Of a stretch of 64,000 bases of DNA, positions 12,083-23,737 are shown piece by piece; positions within the stretch are counted from its first letter, which is position 1; each line of letters starts with the position of its first letter. The stretch comes from Smallanthus sonchifolius (Eukaryota; Streptophyta; Magnoliopsida; Asterales; Asteraceae). The stretch lies in contig CM042042.1 of NCBI GenBank assembly GCA_023525975.1, forward strand, positions 6,455,501 to 6,519,500, given 5' to 3'. The notes below the pieces were generated by a model that saw nothing but the letters and a program-made list of their open reading frames with translations, was not told where the DNA came from and did no database searches. The translations under genes and the position numbers were made by a program.

Positions 12083-12346
12083 TCAAGTCCAAAGAAAGGC
12101 TCCCATGGCAAACTTTCTCTTTTGGTTAACATCACCAACATTGGTTGGGAGTCCATACTCTTTAAGAAGGCAATCAAGCTTCCATTCAGGCATCTTCTCA
12201 TAATCTTCTTTCTTGTACCTTGGATAATGAAGTGGCATTTGAAAGCCATATGTGTTCTTGTTTTCGGATTCTTTCTTCGGCGTGTCTTGATGAAGCCCGT
12301 TGACCTTTGAACCCGTTTCGTAGTTGGAGCACATTACTTGACCCAT
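12083..12346 (-). CDS. DUF7722 family small protein
   Basis: A complete single-exon ORF of 87 residues on the minus strand. The central and C-terminal part contains FQMPLHYPRYKKEDYEKMPE, then WKLDCLLKEYGL and KRKFAMGAFLW, the conserved core of a plant-specific family of short proteins (DUF7722) of unknown function. The N-terminal third is low-complexity and hydrophilic, as usual in this family, and length fits. There is no signal peptide or membrane segment. ATG at 12346 is the first ATG after a TATA box about 52 bp upstream. I see no intron or damage, so it is probably functional. Confidence 0.85.
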   Translation of the reverse strand: MGQVMCSNYETGSKVNGLHQDTPKKESENKNTYGFQMPLHYPRYKKEDYEKMPEWKLDCLLKEYGLPTNVGDVNQKRKFAMGAFLWT

Positions 12347-12397
12347 TTCTCTCTTTGTTTTGTATTAGATTGTGATCTAAACTAATGGAGGAGACCA

Positions 12398-12406
12398 ATT
12401 TATAGG
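12398..12406 (-). promoter_or_regulatory. TATA box of the DUF7722 gene
   Basis: CTATAAATT on the minus strand, about 52 bp before the ATG at 12346. That spacing allows a short 5' leader starting about 30 bp downstream of the box. Confidence 0.6.
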
Positions 12407-12419
12407 GGGTGGCAATTTG

Positions 12420-14137
12420 GAGAAATGAATGAGCATTCTATCATCACTATTTGCATTTCCGTTATGGTGGTGATATCTGTTGACACATCCACATGCACAA
12501 TTATTTGGATGATGGTACACTTATGGTAAAGGAACAATTTATGGGCAAAAGAAATAGTAATGGGAAAGCCAAAAAAATTTGTGACCTAACAAAAAGGTCA
12601 ATCTTAGTGTCCGAAACTAGATGATCTTAAAATTTGTGACGAAAATCAAATCGGTTGTAAACACAGTCGCTAAAGTTAAAAGATAATAGTAAAATAAAAA
12701 TAATTTGATTGTAAACACGGTCGTAAAGACTTTAAAAAAACTAAAAAATAAGCCAGTCATAAAAAGTAATCGCAAAAGTCATTTGATAAGAGTTTCGACC
12801 GTGATAAAAAGATTGTAAAAGGTATTTTTGTGACTTAATATTTGTAGTAGGGTTTGGTACAGCATTCATATACCAAGGAGAAAAAGGTAAATTCGACAGG
12901 ATAAATCATAAATGGTCCATTTCTTGACTTGTGTAATCTAGTTGATGAACATAACTAGGAGCTAGATGATTTTAATAAATGTCAGAATGTACATGTGTAT
13001 TGGATTTTCTTCACACAAAAATGAAGAAGTAAATGACACGAATTTAAAAACTTGTTTACCAAGAAACATGTTTAGGCGTACTTAATTCGAAAAGACAGAC
13101 AACAAATGACTAGAGTCGTGTCACTTGTGTTGTGGCAGGTGTAAACCAATATAACGTACCTTAACACGTGTACACTTTTTTTCTATTCAATGAAGAAACT
13201 TCTCGTAAATGCTTTACCTCTAAATTTAAGCCTAACAAAATGAACGGGTCGGGTTGGTTGTCAGGCCAAGCTGGGTTTGATGGAAAATGAGTTTAAATGA
13301 ATCGTTTTAAAAATTATAAATTTTGTTCAGGTCAAACCGGGTTAAAAATAAAATGAACGCAGGTCGAAATTAGTTGCTTCATAACATGGTAACCGAAGCG
13401 ACTGTTTTATCCGGCCATTTTATCGGTCTACTGTTTCGAGTAGTCGAACCTCTTTTAAAAGTTGAATTACATCATAAATAAGGTAAAAATTATATAACAA
13501 ATTTAAAACGAAATATGTAACTATTTTATCTTTTGATGTGAGTTTACATTGTTAAGAGAATATGGAGCTTTGAGTAAACAAACATGAAGACTAAAATAGT
13601 AAATGACCAGATAAATAAGATGTTAAAAGGAAAAAAAAAGTTTGAAAATCCAGTCAAACCACCGGTCCGGTTCATCCATTATATTTTAATTAACTTTTGA
13701 GTTTTTAGTTATTCATATAAATTTAAGATCTCGGCTACTATTTTATCATAAAGACTAAATTTAACATGACATTCACTTTGACAAACTTTAGTGCCTATAT
13801 TACTAGGATCACTTATAAAAGAAGACTCGTTATGTTAGAAACAACTTTTAAAAGCTTTTTGTCAACCTCTTCATCATCATTGTTCTTATGATGGAGATCG
13901 TGGGGTTGATATTTGGCGTCTTGCGTCTGAGGGTTTTTGCTAAGACCGAGAAAACCAACATGAAACTTGAGAAACTACGTATCATGATTGTAGGTAGTAG
14001 AAACGTCCATAAAAACCTTTAATGTGGCTACTATGATGAAATACAATAACATCCGGTGAACAAAGAGGTGTTCATTACTTCATTACACTAACCACGAGTA
14101 TCGATCTCTTGTCAACTTGAGATGGCCCAACATACAA
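12420..14137. other. Intergenic, no gene seen
   Basis: Noncoding. A stretch near 13230-13440 has many GGTCGGGT/CCGGTT-like words, typical of decayed hAT-type elements, but ends were not defined. Confidence 0.4.
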
Positions 14138-14305
14138 CCAGTGACGAAGCTTGAACAAAAACACAGTGGGGTGGGAATTTTTTTCCTATCAGGGGGCCCG
14201 AAATTTAATGTCTATAAAATTTTCGGCCGAATACATATAAATTAACACTTCTGATCGAAAAATCAGGGGGAGGGAGGGGCCGGGCCCTCACTAAGCTTCG
14301 CCTTG
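14138..14305. mobile_element. Small TIR element
   Basis: The left end CCAGTGACGAAGCTTGAAC is mirrored by CACTAAGCTTCGCCTTG at the right, an imperfect inverted repeat centred on GAAGCTT. The interior carries a G-rich stretch. The left end resembles those of the elements at 9602 and 45022. Confidence 0.4.
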
Positions 14306-14658
14306 CATACAATGTTGATTTATTTGATGACGAGAAGAATAACTTTTGTGTTGAGCATGAACACAATTCAAAAGAACTTGAAAATGATGATAATGAATTT
14401 AACACTAATGGTATAAAATTCTCCACCATATGTTGGATGGAAATATAAAAAGTTTACTTTGAATATTGATTACTAAATTAATTTATTACCAAATTAGGTA
14501 TTGAAAGTTAAATTAGAAATAGCTAAAAAAAACATGAAAAGAAAAAAAAATCTTAATATAGAAAACACCACTTCCATCACCTAAAAAATTAGGTATCGCC
14601 TTTAACATTTAATAAAAGGAAATATTTATATACTACTTACCTACTTGAGCCTTCCTTA

Positions 14659-14831
14659 GACCGGGTATAGTGGGTTGGCGCCCTTCACCAACCCCCCCCC
14701 CCACCACCACATCGGGGAAAGGTTTAACGCCCAGCCTCCTCCGGCGTGGTGTTTAACGCCCCAAACTTTTGCTACAGTGGTGGTGACTCAGACTGTTGGC
14801 GCCTCTTGGCGTGAATCGACTACACCCGGTC
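14659..14831. mobile_element. Harbinger-type MITE
   Basis: 173 bp bounded by GACCGGGTATAGT and its near-complement ACTACACCCGGTC (one mismatch), and flanked on both sides by TTA (14656-14658 and 14832-14834). These termini and the 3-bp duplication fit a PIF/Harbinger MITE. The interior is GC-rich with no ORF. Confidence 0.7.
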
Positions 14832-15187
14832 TTATGTAAAAAAGAATCAAAGAAGCCGAAACCAACTTATCTCATAAAAAGCATCAAACTTTAGACATAT
14901 TTTGCTTACCGAGATGATATAAACTGAAACCAACAATAGTATCGTTTCCCAACCGGCTCGGGGCCTCAACGCTATGAGCATTTCCTTATTGGAGTTCATA
15001 CATACGAATGACAAACACCTTAAAAAAAACAAACTACAGCTAACAGAAAAGCATGCTCGGGGTGCATACAGGGGTCGACTCGAGTATATCAACACGGGCT
15101 AGTTCTAAATCTCTTGACGGTTTTACGCTTTTGCACACGCAAACTAACATTAATTGTTTAATAAAAATATATAATACGCACTTTGTT

Positions 15188-18100
15188 CTATTCAGATATC
15201 CTCATTTCTACCTTGAGTAGATCCTTAACCACCTCATATGTCACAAATGCAATGGCTATTGATGGAACCACCTATAAAAGAAAGGAACTTGAATGAGAAA
15301 ATGTAGGTTGTATAAAGGGGTATTTTAGGTATTTGAGTATTATACGGACCTTGACCGAGTTAGGGACTAAACCCTTGTACAAAGCACCAAAACCCTCATG
15401 ACGAACGGTTTTCCTGAATGCATCAATCATTCCATTGTATTCAAGTGTTGACTTTGACTTTCCATCACCAGTAACAACTGAAGCAGCATTTTTCCATCCA
15501 ACCATTTGCATTCTTCTGCGTATGACATCAAGTGGATATGCAATTGTTTGACCAACGGTTCCAGCAACCGCCCCACACGCAAGCTTAGTTGTCACACTCA
15601 ACTCGGTGTCTTCAACTAATCCAAACGGTCTTGATTTCACCAAATGGTCTTTTAAGGATTCGTATACCGCAAAATTAAGTCCCACGTATGGTACCTAAAC
15701 AACATGAATTAGAAGTTTCAAAATTTTCAAATAATTGAGTGTTTGTCAAATATGTTTATTTGATGAATTAATAGATAAAATGACCAAAAAAATACATCAT
15801 TAAAAAGGAGAGAAGTTTTTGTTAAATGGAAGTAAAAGTTTCTAAAAATAGAATGAAAATGAGTAAATAAGTAAATTTAATTTTTATCTTAGATAATCAT
15901 TTTTTTTGCAAATGTATGAAACTGATTATCTGACACTTATATATCAAATAATCAAAAGCAAAACATGTTCATCCAGGCACCTAATTTGCTATTTATATAA
16001 GAATTAATATATTCAAAGCCTAAATCCTACATATAACATGTAAAGGTTATTATTAAGAAATATTTGAAATTAAACTTACAACACCAATGACAGAAGGAAG
16101 CCATCCTTTGTATAATGCACGTGGGCCTTCTTCACGGAGTACTGTTGTGAGAGCATGAGCAATTCCTCTATACTGGCTTGGAGAATTATCAGTCTGCAAA
16201 TATCAAAAAATTAGTTTCTATTAAAAAAGATTAATCTATCATAAATAGAAAATAATAAATTTCGGTGAACCAGAAGATTATAAAGAATACCTGGACAGTA
16301 AGACGACCTCGAACCAAGTCCATTGGATAAGTTGCTGACATGGCAATTATTCCAGCACAAGCACCAGCTCCGAGGCGTAGGAGAGGGGTGAGTTCAGCAT
16401 CCTCTGGAACAAAAGATAAAAACATGTTTTTAGTTTTTACTAAATATTATTTTATTCAAAAGGGGTTAGTTAATTGAGTAATCTGATTTTCATAAGCAAA
16501 GGTCAAATATATCCTACCATTCCCAGGTTGCTGTCTATATAGCCACAAGATTCCCCTGTTCATTTAAAAAGAAATCATTTTAAACCATAGATGTTAAAAG
16601 TAATCAACTTTGACTGAAGAAAGACGTTTTGACCATGAAGAAAAGCATGTAAGCTTACTTGGATGCCTCTTCATAGCTAAAGAATTTGACAGCAGAGTTT
16701 GGGACAATGCGTGCACAATTAGTACCATTTCCTTTAAACATTCCTCTCAAACCCTCTGTTCTCCATATATATTTTAGTCCCTGAATAGTTCCATTGTATT
16801 TGATTGCATGCGGATTTTGTACCTGTAATTTAACAGGATAAATGCTGTTTAGTATTCTAATATCTAGTCATACATGAATAGTTTCATTGTATTTAACAAG
16901 TTCAATTGGTTTACAAAAGTAGTTACACTTTAATCACCCATATTCTCCAAAATGGATTAGTGGCATACCATGCTTGCTCAAACAATTGCATAAACATGCA
17001 TATTAGACATAACTAGAAATTCAAAATAACTTTTTAATTCAAATTTTCCTGAAATTTTTATGATCTGTTTGTGTAACGCCTTATCATACTCTAGTTAGAG
17101 ATGCCATTATCGGGTTAAGTTCAAGAAATATAAGGACTGATCATTGATGAATTCACTTTAAAAAAAATGTAGACACCTGGAGCAGAATTTTCATTCTTTC
17201 CAGAGGAGCAACAGCAGTACGCGATCTGCAACATAGAGTAACCAAACAACAACCTATCAGGCAAAACTTATAAAGCATGGATAGTTAACTGAAATACAGA
17301 TGTAATGTCAAATTTTAGAAGTCAAACCACGAATAAAAGACTATAAACAATGTTTACAAGTCAAAACAGAAAATCTATTTTGTTCATCGCTAATCTTATT
17401 ACGCTATAAGCATAAATATGTCCATGTTATATGTGTCCAAATAATCTTTACTGGTTTTACCTGCTTTCTACGCATATTGCAGTCACATTACCGTCTGGCC
17501 AAATGTATGTGTTACTTCCTAGATCCTTATTAACTTTATCTCTCCAACATTCGTTTTCCGAATAGCTTTTTCATTGTTACAAAATATTCTAAATCATAAA
17601 GTGGAGGTAGTTCTAATAGATGTACTATAGAATAATACTTTTAAAGAAAGCAAAGCAACAACTATCAAATATGCCAAAAGCATAACAACCACATCCTCAA
17701 GTCAAAAGCACAATAACCACATCCCCAAATTTCTTGGTGCAGCTTATCCACCTGTCTACTGAAATACTGCAAGGACGAGAAACCATATCTAGTTTCGTTG
17801 TAAATTTGCAAGGAAAAAAATACAGTGTCTAATCATTTCGTGTCGATACCAGGTAAACTATAGATCATATATATTATAAGTTTATAACAAACCATGGGTG
17901 ACAATTGACATATAACTATAAAAGTGACATTTATTATTTTTAATCCCTAAGAAAAGATATGAAAACCAAATTCAATAATAGCATCAATCTCTTAATAGCT
18001 CCATTTATTAAATTATCTTCTTTATATACAACATCAGGCCAGTCATCTTTGAATTCACTTTGCTTCTTTAAATAAAAAACATCAATATATCAAAATCACC

Positions 18101-18479
18101 ATTAAATTATTCAGTCAGAATGAATTCCAGGCAACAATCATCAGCTAACAACCAGCACAGTTCAACATTCATACATGTAATCAGAAAACAAGTAATTCAC
18201 AAATTTAATTCAATCCAGGAATTTCTAACAGAATGCATCCGTAATCCAAAACATAAGCACAAAAATACATTAAATTAACAACAATAATTGATTAAATCAA
18301 GTCAGGGAGAACGAAGGAACTAACACTCCGCCGGCAACGCCTCCGGCGACGAGCGATTTGCAGATGCTGAGTAAAGTTTGTCGACTCGGAGCCTTGACAC
18401 CTACACTCGCTATCTTCGCTTCTTCAGCGATGTTAGCGATCGTGGCGCTCGTCTTCCCTACCACGCCTTCCGATGCCAT
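15188..18479 (-). CDS. ADNT1: Mitochondrial adenine nucleotide carrier, ADNT1-type
   Basis: Eight exons on the minus strand: 18479-18325, 17225-17177, 16822-16659, 16555-16518, 16403-16291, 16193-16080, 15694-15350 and 15271-15188. All joins are GT-AG and in phase, giving 353 residues, close to Arabidopsis ADNT1 (about 352, from memory). The protein has three mitochondrial carrier repeats with signatures PLERMK, PMDLVRGR and PLDVIRRRMQ, plus conserved FKGNGTNCARIVPNSAVKFF and LNFAVYESLK. ADNT1 exchanges AMP/ADP for ATP across the inner mitochondrial membrane (family knowledge). The start MASEGVVGKT is chosen over an in-frame ATG ten codons upstream because it matches the family start. No damage seen; likely active. 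Confidence 0.95.
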
Positions 18480-18898
18480 ATCAACGGCGTAATTGAGAAC
18501 AGTTAACACGCAATGAAATGAAATGGAACTTCGCCGGAACCCTACCGAATTCAGCTAAAAGCGCCGCCGTGAGTTTTGTCGTGGCGATCTGAACAGTGGA
18601 TTGAAGATGAAAATGAGGGATTAATAGGATAAAGTAATTAAAAGGAAATGGTCAGACTTATAGCAGGGCGGCACGTGTAGGTGCGTGAGATAATTTCAGT
18701 TAACGGAGGCGTAGGCGTTGTAATCCTTGGATCACAATTGGTGCCAATTGGCCCTACAAAATTAGTATGTAAATTAGGGTTTTTGTGTTTAGCTTTGAGT
18801 TATATGTATCGAAGAAAATGAAATGTATCAAAGCAAAAGAGGATAAAAATTAATAGTAGATATTTATTTTATTTGGTCACATGCATTTATTTCTTATA

Positions 18899-19325
18899 CT
18901 AGCTTAGAACCTGTGTATTACACATGGTGAAAAATATAAATAAATAAAATTCTTAAATCTTTATATATGTATCTTATATGTGGAAAAATGTATTACATAT
19001 ACTAACAATATAAAACAAAATCAAAAAATATGTAAAATTTAATATATAATTAAGTTTAAAAATACATTAAATATTATTCAATGTAATTTGACTTTTATTT
19101 ACAATTTGATTGAAAACATAAACTAAATAATTACATTTCAAAGTTTCTTATAATATAAGATAATTTAAAATAAATGTGTTTTATTAGTATATTTAATAAT
19201 CTGTTTAAAAATATTATTATTGAAAATATGAAAATTCATTTATTATGAGGGGGGGGAATTTTATAAGGATGAATATAGAGGTGACACGTGGCATTGAAAA
19301 ACCTTTATTTATTATATAGTATAGA
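18899..19325 (-). mobile_element. Nonautonomous Helitron, complete
   Basis: On the minus strand it starts with TCTATACTATATAATAAATA, ends with a hairpin (about CCATGTGTAATACACAGG) followed by TTCTAAGCTAG, and sits between A and T. Length is 427 bp with no ORF. It lies about 420 bp upstream of the ADNT1 start and is the best reference copy for the other family members in this window. Confidence 0.75.
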
Positions 19326-20179
19326 TTTATAGGAATTCTATAAATTTTTTTGTTTTTACTTTTTATGATTGTTATGAAATTATTGTGAATATGCAATGAA
19401 TGGACATCATTGTTGCTATTGAATATATGGCAATTAGGCTTGTCCAGAATTTGGTTAAGACTGCTTGGACTGGTGACTTGAATCAGGACCTAATTGAAAC
19501 TGTCTCAAATGCATTATGGTTCGGTATTTAGTCTAGAATTCTCAAGAAATTCGGTTTTCAGTTTGTACCGAACCTATACATGATAATCCCATAAATGGGT
19601 AGTGTGGACTCGATATCTGTGTGGTATGATGAGGTGGCACTCGATGTTTCTAGGGAACACCACCCAACCCCTACTTGGTATCAGTGTATGGTGGGTATGT
19701 GATGAATAGTTGTGCCGAGCGTACTATTTGTGAACGCTCCCTCCCAAACGGCTCCTCATCCCCCCACCCACCCAAACCGCTTACTCCCCCAACAGTTACG
19801 TTCAAAAATTAAGTTTAAACTATAAATATTCATTTAACATATCTACTTTACACCAATTTCACATCAATCTTCATCCTCAAAACACCATTTTCGTACCTCA
19901 AACTCAGTTTCTAAAAATGTTTCCATCATCCAACAAGCATACGCGCGAAAAAATAGAGTAAGTGTAAAAACCATTGCAGTTATTCGAATTCTCAAGAACT
20001 TCCATGATTTGATCCATTCCAAACACCAATTTTTTTCGCTACCACAATTTCAGTATCAACCCAAACACCATTTAAGCCAACATATTCACAACCTCACAAA
20101 TTTCCGATTCAACAAGCGTAAAACAATTTCTAACTATCACACCTATTTGATCTGGAAACCCAAAAACCTAATTTCGTGT
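19326..20179. other. Transposon-derived flank, no intact gene
   Basis: GC-richer patches at 19590-19800 (GTGAACGCTCCCTCCC and a C-rich run) probably belong to the Harbinger element whose coding relic follows. No intact ORF. Confidence 0.35.
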
Positions 20180-21056
20180 ACTGTGACCAATCCATTGAAC
20201 ATAGTGATGACACCCAAAATCTAATGGCCAATTCAACCTCCAACGAGGAGAACTAAAGTCGGTTCTAGTAGGAAAAGTCAATCCAAGGAGGAAGAAATTG
20301 AATTGACGAAGGATTAGGTCCACATATTCGAAAACCCAGTTACCGGAAATCAACAAAGATCGGATGGATTTTGGAGGTGGGTTCTTGAGCATTTCAAAAA
20401 ATAAGTGGGGTTTATTGATCGTATTGTCGAGTAAACAAAATTAGAAATGGAGGGCATACAAAAGAAGATTAACAAATTCAACGGCATATAAAAAATTAAA
20501 ACGACCCATCGACGTAGCAGTCAATTGGATGATGATATACTACGTTCGACAAACATTGAGTATAGGCAATTTAGCAAACCATAGTTTTTTCCTCACGATT
20601 CGGCGTGGTTAATACTTAAAGATAAATCGAAATGGAGTGTCGTACCTCCATTGGACGTGAGTAGTGAACCAACAAAAAGATCAAAGACTTATGAGTCAAA
20701 TGATTACACAAATTCATCAGAGGCACAATTTCCGAACTAAGATGAAGAAATTAATTTTGAATAGCTAGAAAGACTGCAACGAAGACAGAGGTCGTCATCT
20801 TCATCACAACCGAATATGGAATAACAACTACAAAAAATAACCGCTTGTTGTGCAAAAAAGTAAAGAGACTAACAAAGTTGAATTTGAAGATAGAAAACGT
20901 CATCGAGAATAAAATATTTGTCTCATTGAGGGGCACATGAACCGTAAACAAAAAGAGAGGGGTTATCATTTATTTGTTAAACCACACGATCATACGAGTG
21001 GACCGAAACTAAAAGAAACAATACAAATGAAGGAAGAAATAGCAAAATGTTGGGGG
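20180..21056 (+). pseudogene. PIF/Harbinger accessory protein relic
   Basis: Pieces read in order on the plus strand: SKEEEIELTK, ENPVTGNQQRSDGFWRWVLE, WLILKDKSKW, KRSKTYESNDYTNSSEAQFP, and finally HTSGPKLKETIQMKEEIA. They match the Myb/trihelix-like protein with a NAM-associated C-terminal domain often annotated in plants as GST T3-like or as Harbinger ORF1. In-frame stops (for example just after ELTKD and after EHFKK) and several frame changes make it non-coding. The transposase ORF was not seen. Confidence 0.65.
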
Positions 21057-21104
21057 TGATATTAATATGCATTTTTTTATGTTTCTTTTAAGTGAAAACT
21101 TCAT

Positions 21105-21580
21105 CAAATAGTAACCAAGTTTCTCAAGTATTTCATTTAAATACCTCAAAGTTTTTTTGTCCCTTTAAAGTCACTCAATTTCACTAAGTGTTTCAATCCT
21201 ATTTAATATTTTTATAAATGTTTAAGTTTTTTTAAAATTGAATGAGGCAAATGAAATATATATGAATATTAGTTACCAATAAGTGAATTTTTTATTCAAT
21301 TAACTTAAAATAGAAGGTAATAGTGAAGAAATAAAAGTTCATCAAATAATAAACAAGTTTCAAAATTGTTATATATAAGTCGAATTAGAAAAAAATAATT
21401 GCTAAATAGTGAACAAGATTCATATATGTTTCATATATCTCATTTAATATTAAAAAATTTAAACATTTATAAAAATATTACATAGGATTGGAACACCTAC
21501 TGAAAGTTGAGTGACTGTAGAGGGACAAAAAAACTTTGAGGTATTTAAATGAAACACTTGAGAAAATTGGTTACTATTGT
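21105..21580. mobile_element. MITE with >100-bp inverted ends (family X, copy 1)
   Basis: AATAGTAACCAAGTTTCTCAAGTATTTCATTTAAATACC at the left (split words AATAGTAACCAAGTTTCTC and AAGTATTTCATTTAAATACC) pairs with the right arm ending in TTGGTTACTATT. Further pairs are TTTTTATAAATGTTTAA against TTAAACATTTATAAAAA and CAATCCTATTTAATA against TACATAGGATTG. It resembles the element at 47345-47755 at its ends. Confidence 0.65.
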
Positions 21581-21774
21581 GTAAAGTTATCATTTTTTTA
21601 ATTAATGAAATGTAACTTTCTTTTAAGTTTGTAATTTTCGTTAGTTTTTTTTTATTTTAAAAAAAGTTTAAGAACGTGAGAGATGAGAAGATAACCATTT
21701 CCGTGGTTTAGGTATATAATGAAAATAGAGATGTTACACTGATGGGAAAAAGAAAACAAGCTAGAGATGAAAAT

Positions 21775-21942
21775 CAAAGGGGCTTTGTCCTAGCGGTATC
21801 TCGATAACTTCTAAATATGTCAGGAGCTTTATCTAATTGAGGGTTCTTTCTGGAATGAACTATCCTGGATGTTGTAGGTGTTGCCTCAAATAAACCCACT
21901 TATCTTAAAATATCTAGACGTTCCCACTAAAAATAAATAAAA
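21775..21942 (+). mobile_element. tRNA-derived SINE (copy 2, diverged)
   Basis: Same family as 11308-11521: shared GTCCTAGCGGTATCT-like head, CCTGGATGTTGTAGGTGTTGCC body and AAAATATCTAGACGTT before an A-rich tail. Imperfect flanking duplications are CTAGAGATGAAAAT (21761-21774) and CTAAAGATGGAAAG (21943-21956). It is about 45 bp shorter than copy 1, so internal deletions have occurred. Confidence 0.7.
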
Positions 21943-22119
21943 CTAAAGATGGAAAGATAGGCACCCAGAAATAAGATGTCGTTTACTTCCCCCCTGTTGG
22001 GCCTATGATATATGAGTAGTTGAATACCTTATTGATTCCTTATGTGTTGAATACATCAATCTCGTTAACCCATTGCATGATTGCAATCAATGACCATATA
22101 GAGTTGTTTTCAATAAATA

Positions 22120-22160
22120 CTAGAATAACACCCCACGTGTTGCGGCGGGTGGCGCGTTAT
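22120..22160 (-). mobile_element. Helitron-like 3' terminus
   Basis: Read on the minus strand, a GC-rich hairpin region (CACCCGCCGCAACACGTGG) is followed by GGTGTTATTCTAG and T. This is a different Helitron subfamily from the AT-rich one at 18899. The 5' end was not found. Confidence 0.4.
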
Positions 22161-22289
22161 AACGATTCGGTTACTATCGAAACGAAACATAAGTAGAAAT
22201 AAGAACGTAAAGAGATGTATAAGATTTATATAGTTATAAATCAAAATGCATGAAAAAAAACAAAAAAAATAAATAAAAATAAAAGGCTT

Positions 22290-22390
22290 AGAACTGGCTT
22301 AAAGGTTGTATGCGGGTTTCGAACCCGGGTGAGGTACCTCCACCGCATGAAATTTATAAGATAGAAACCACTTCACCAAGTCTAATTTCA
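22290..22390 (-). mobile_element. tRNA-like SINE head
   Basis: The minus strand has an A-box-like TTGGTGAAGTGG and, about 60 bp later, CGGGTTCGAAACCCG, a strong pol III B box. It lacks the pairing of a functional tRNA, so a tRNA-related SINE fragment is more likely than a tRNA gene. Confidence 0.45.
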
Positions 22391-22559
22391 TTTTCTAAAC
22401 CAAAATTTTAAAGTTGAAATAAAGCTAAGTAAAAGAAGAAAAAAAAAGAAAATAGTGCAAACACTTGTACCATTTCCAATTATAACTTGTACATTTTCTA
22501 CAGTGATTTTCCCACACATACAAAACTTAGGTTTTAATATTTATTTAATTAGAGTAAAC

Positions 22560-23105
22560 CCATTCATAGTCATTTTTAATTATTTTTATCAGTTTCATTT
22601 AAAATTTTTATTTTTCTCATTTATGTTTTTGTGGTTTACAAAACTTACCATTTCTATGCAATCAGTTAACTCCAACCAAAATTTAACGATAAATGAGAGA
22701 TAATTGTGTTTTTATATATTTCTTTATTTTATTAATTTTAAACCCTTAGTTATTCTACTCACCCCCTTTTTAAGCCGTTAAAACCCCTTTTAACATTGTA
22801 ATTCAGTCAAAGGGACGATCGTAAAAACCCCATTTAACATCATAATTAAGCCATAAGGACAATCGTAATTGATGAATTAGGGTTTTTACGATTTAAAAGA
22901 GGATTGGGGGGAATAATTAAGGGTTTAAAATTTTGATAAAACAAAGAAATATAAAAACGACACAATTACCACTCATTTATCGCTAAAAGTTGGATAGAGT
23001 TAACTGATTGCATGAAAATGACAAGTTTGGTAATCGCAAGGATACACATGCATTTTTTAATGAAACTAACAAAAATAACTAAACCACATACAAAAAATGA
23101 CAGTA
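22560..23105. mobile_element. Large fold-back element
   Basis: Two arms of roughly 220 bp face each other. ATGCAATCAGTTAACTC (left) pairs with GAGTTAACTGATTGCAT (right), ATAAATGAGAGATAATTGTG with CACAATTACCACTCATTTAT, and TTTTAAACCCTTA with TAAGGGTTTAAAA. The centre (about 22790-22880) holds direct repeats of a GACGATCGTAAAAACCCC-like unit. There is no conserved ORF; the open frames inside are incidental. Confidence 0.6.
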
Positions 23106-23737
23106 TACTTTAATATATTAATTTCGTGTTTATTGCTACATTACTTTGAACCTGTAAATTCTTTTGTTTATTACTTAAAAATTTTGATTAGTTACTTTTT
23201 TGTTTTAAACTTTTTCATTACTTATGTGTTCAATTTTTTATATCTTTGTATAACTACTTCAGAGATTATTGAGATTATTTTTTATCACTTTTTAAGAAGA
23301 AAAATGTCATTTTCAAACGATTATTGGATGTTACGATTGACTTTTGATGATTTGTTTGAAATACGCCTAACATTTTGTGGTCACGATGAGACGAAAATGT
23401 CTGGTCTCAATTGTTTTTTTTTTTTCGCATTATCATTTCATATTACTTTATAATTATATGTCGTTTTCTTTAACTTATCCATTCTTGATCTTAATGAATA
23501 TTATTGAGCCGCTACTAGGTGTGGCCATGTTAATTATACATGGACCGTGTACACCTTTTGTAGACAAGCCGTGCACCCTCATCTTAGTAATTATATTGTC
23601 TTCCAACTCATATCAAATTAACTCATATTAAGATGTCTCATCTTTGTTATATTAACTTACTACCTTAGAACCCCGTGTTTACACATGTGGTGAAAAATAT
23701 CAATACATTAAATTCTTAATTTTTTTATATATTTAAA

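Noticed and set aside
20009..20392. Overlapping ORFs on both strands
   Set aside because: They overlap the Harbinger relic region; the recognisable homology is in another, interrupted frame.
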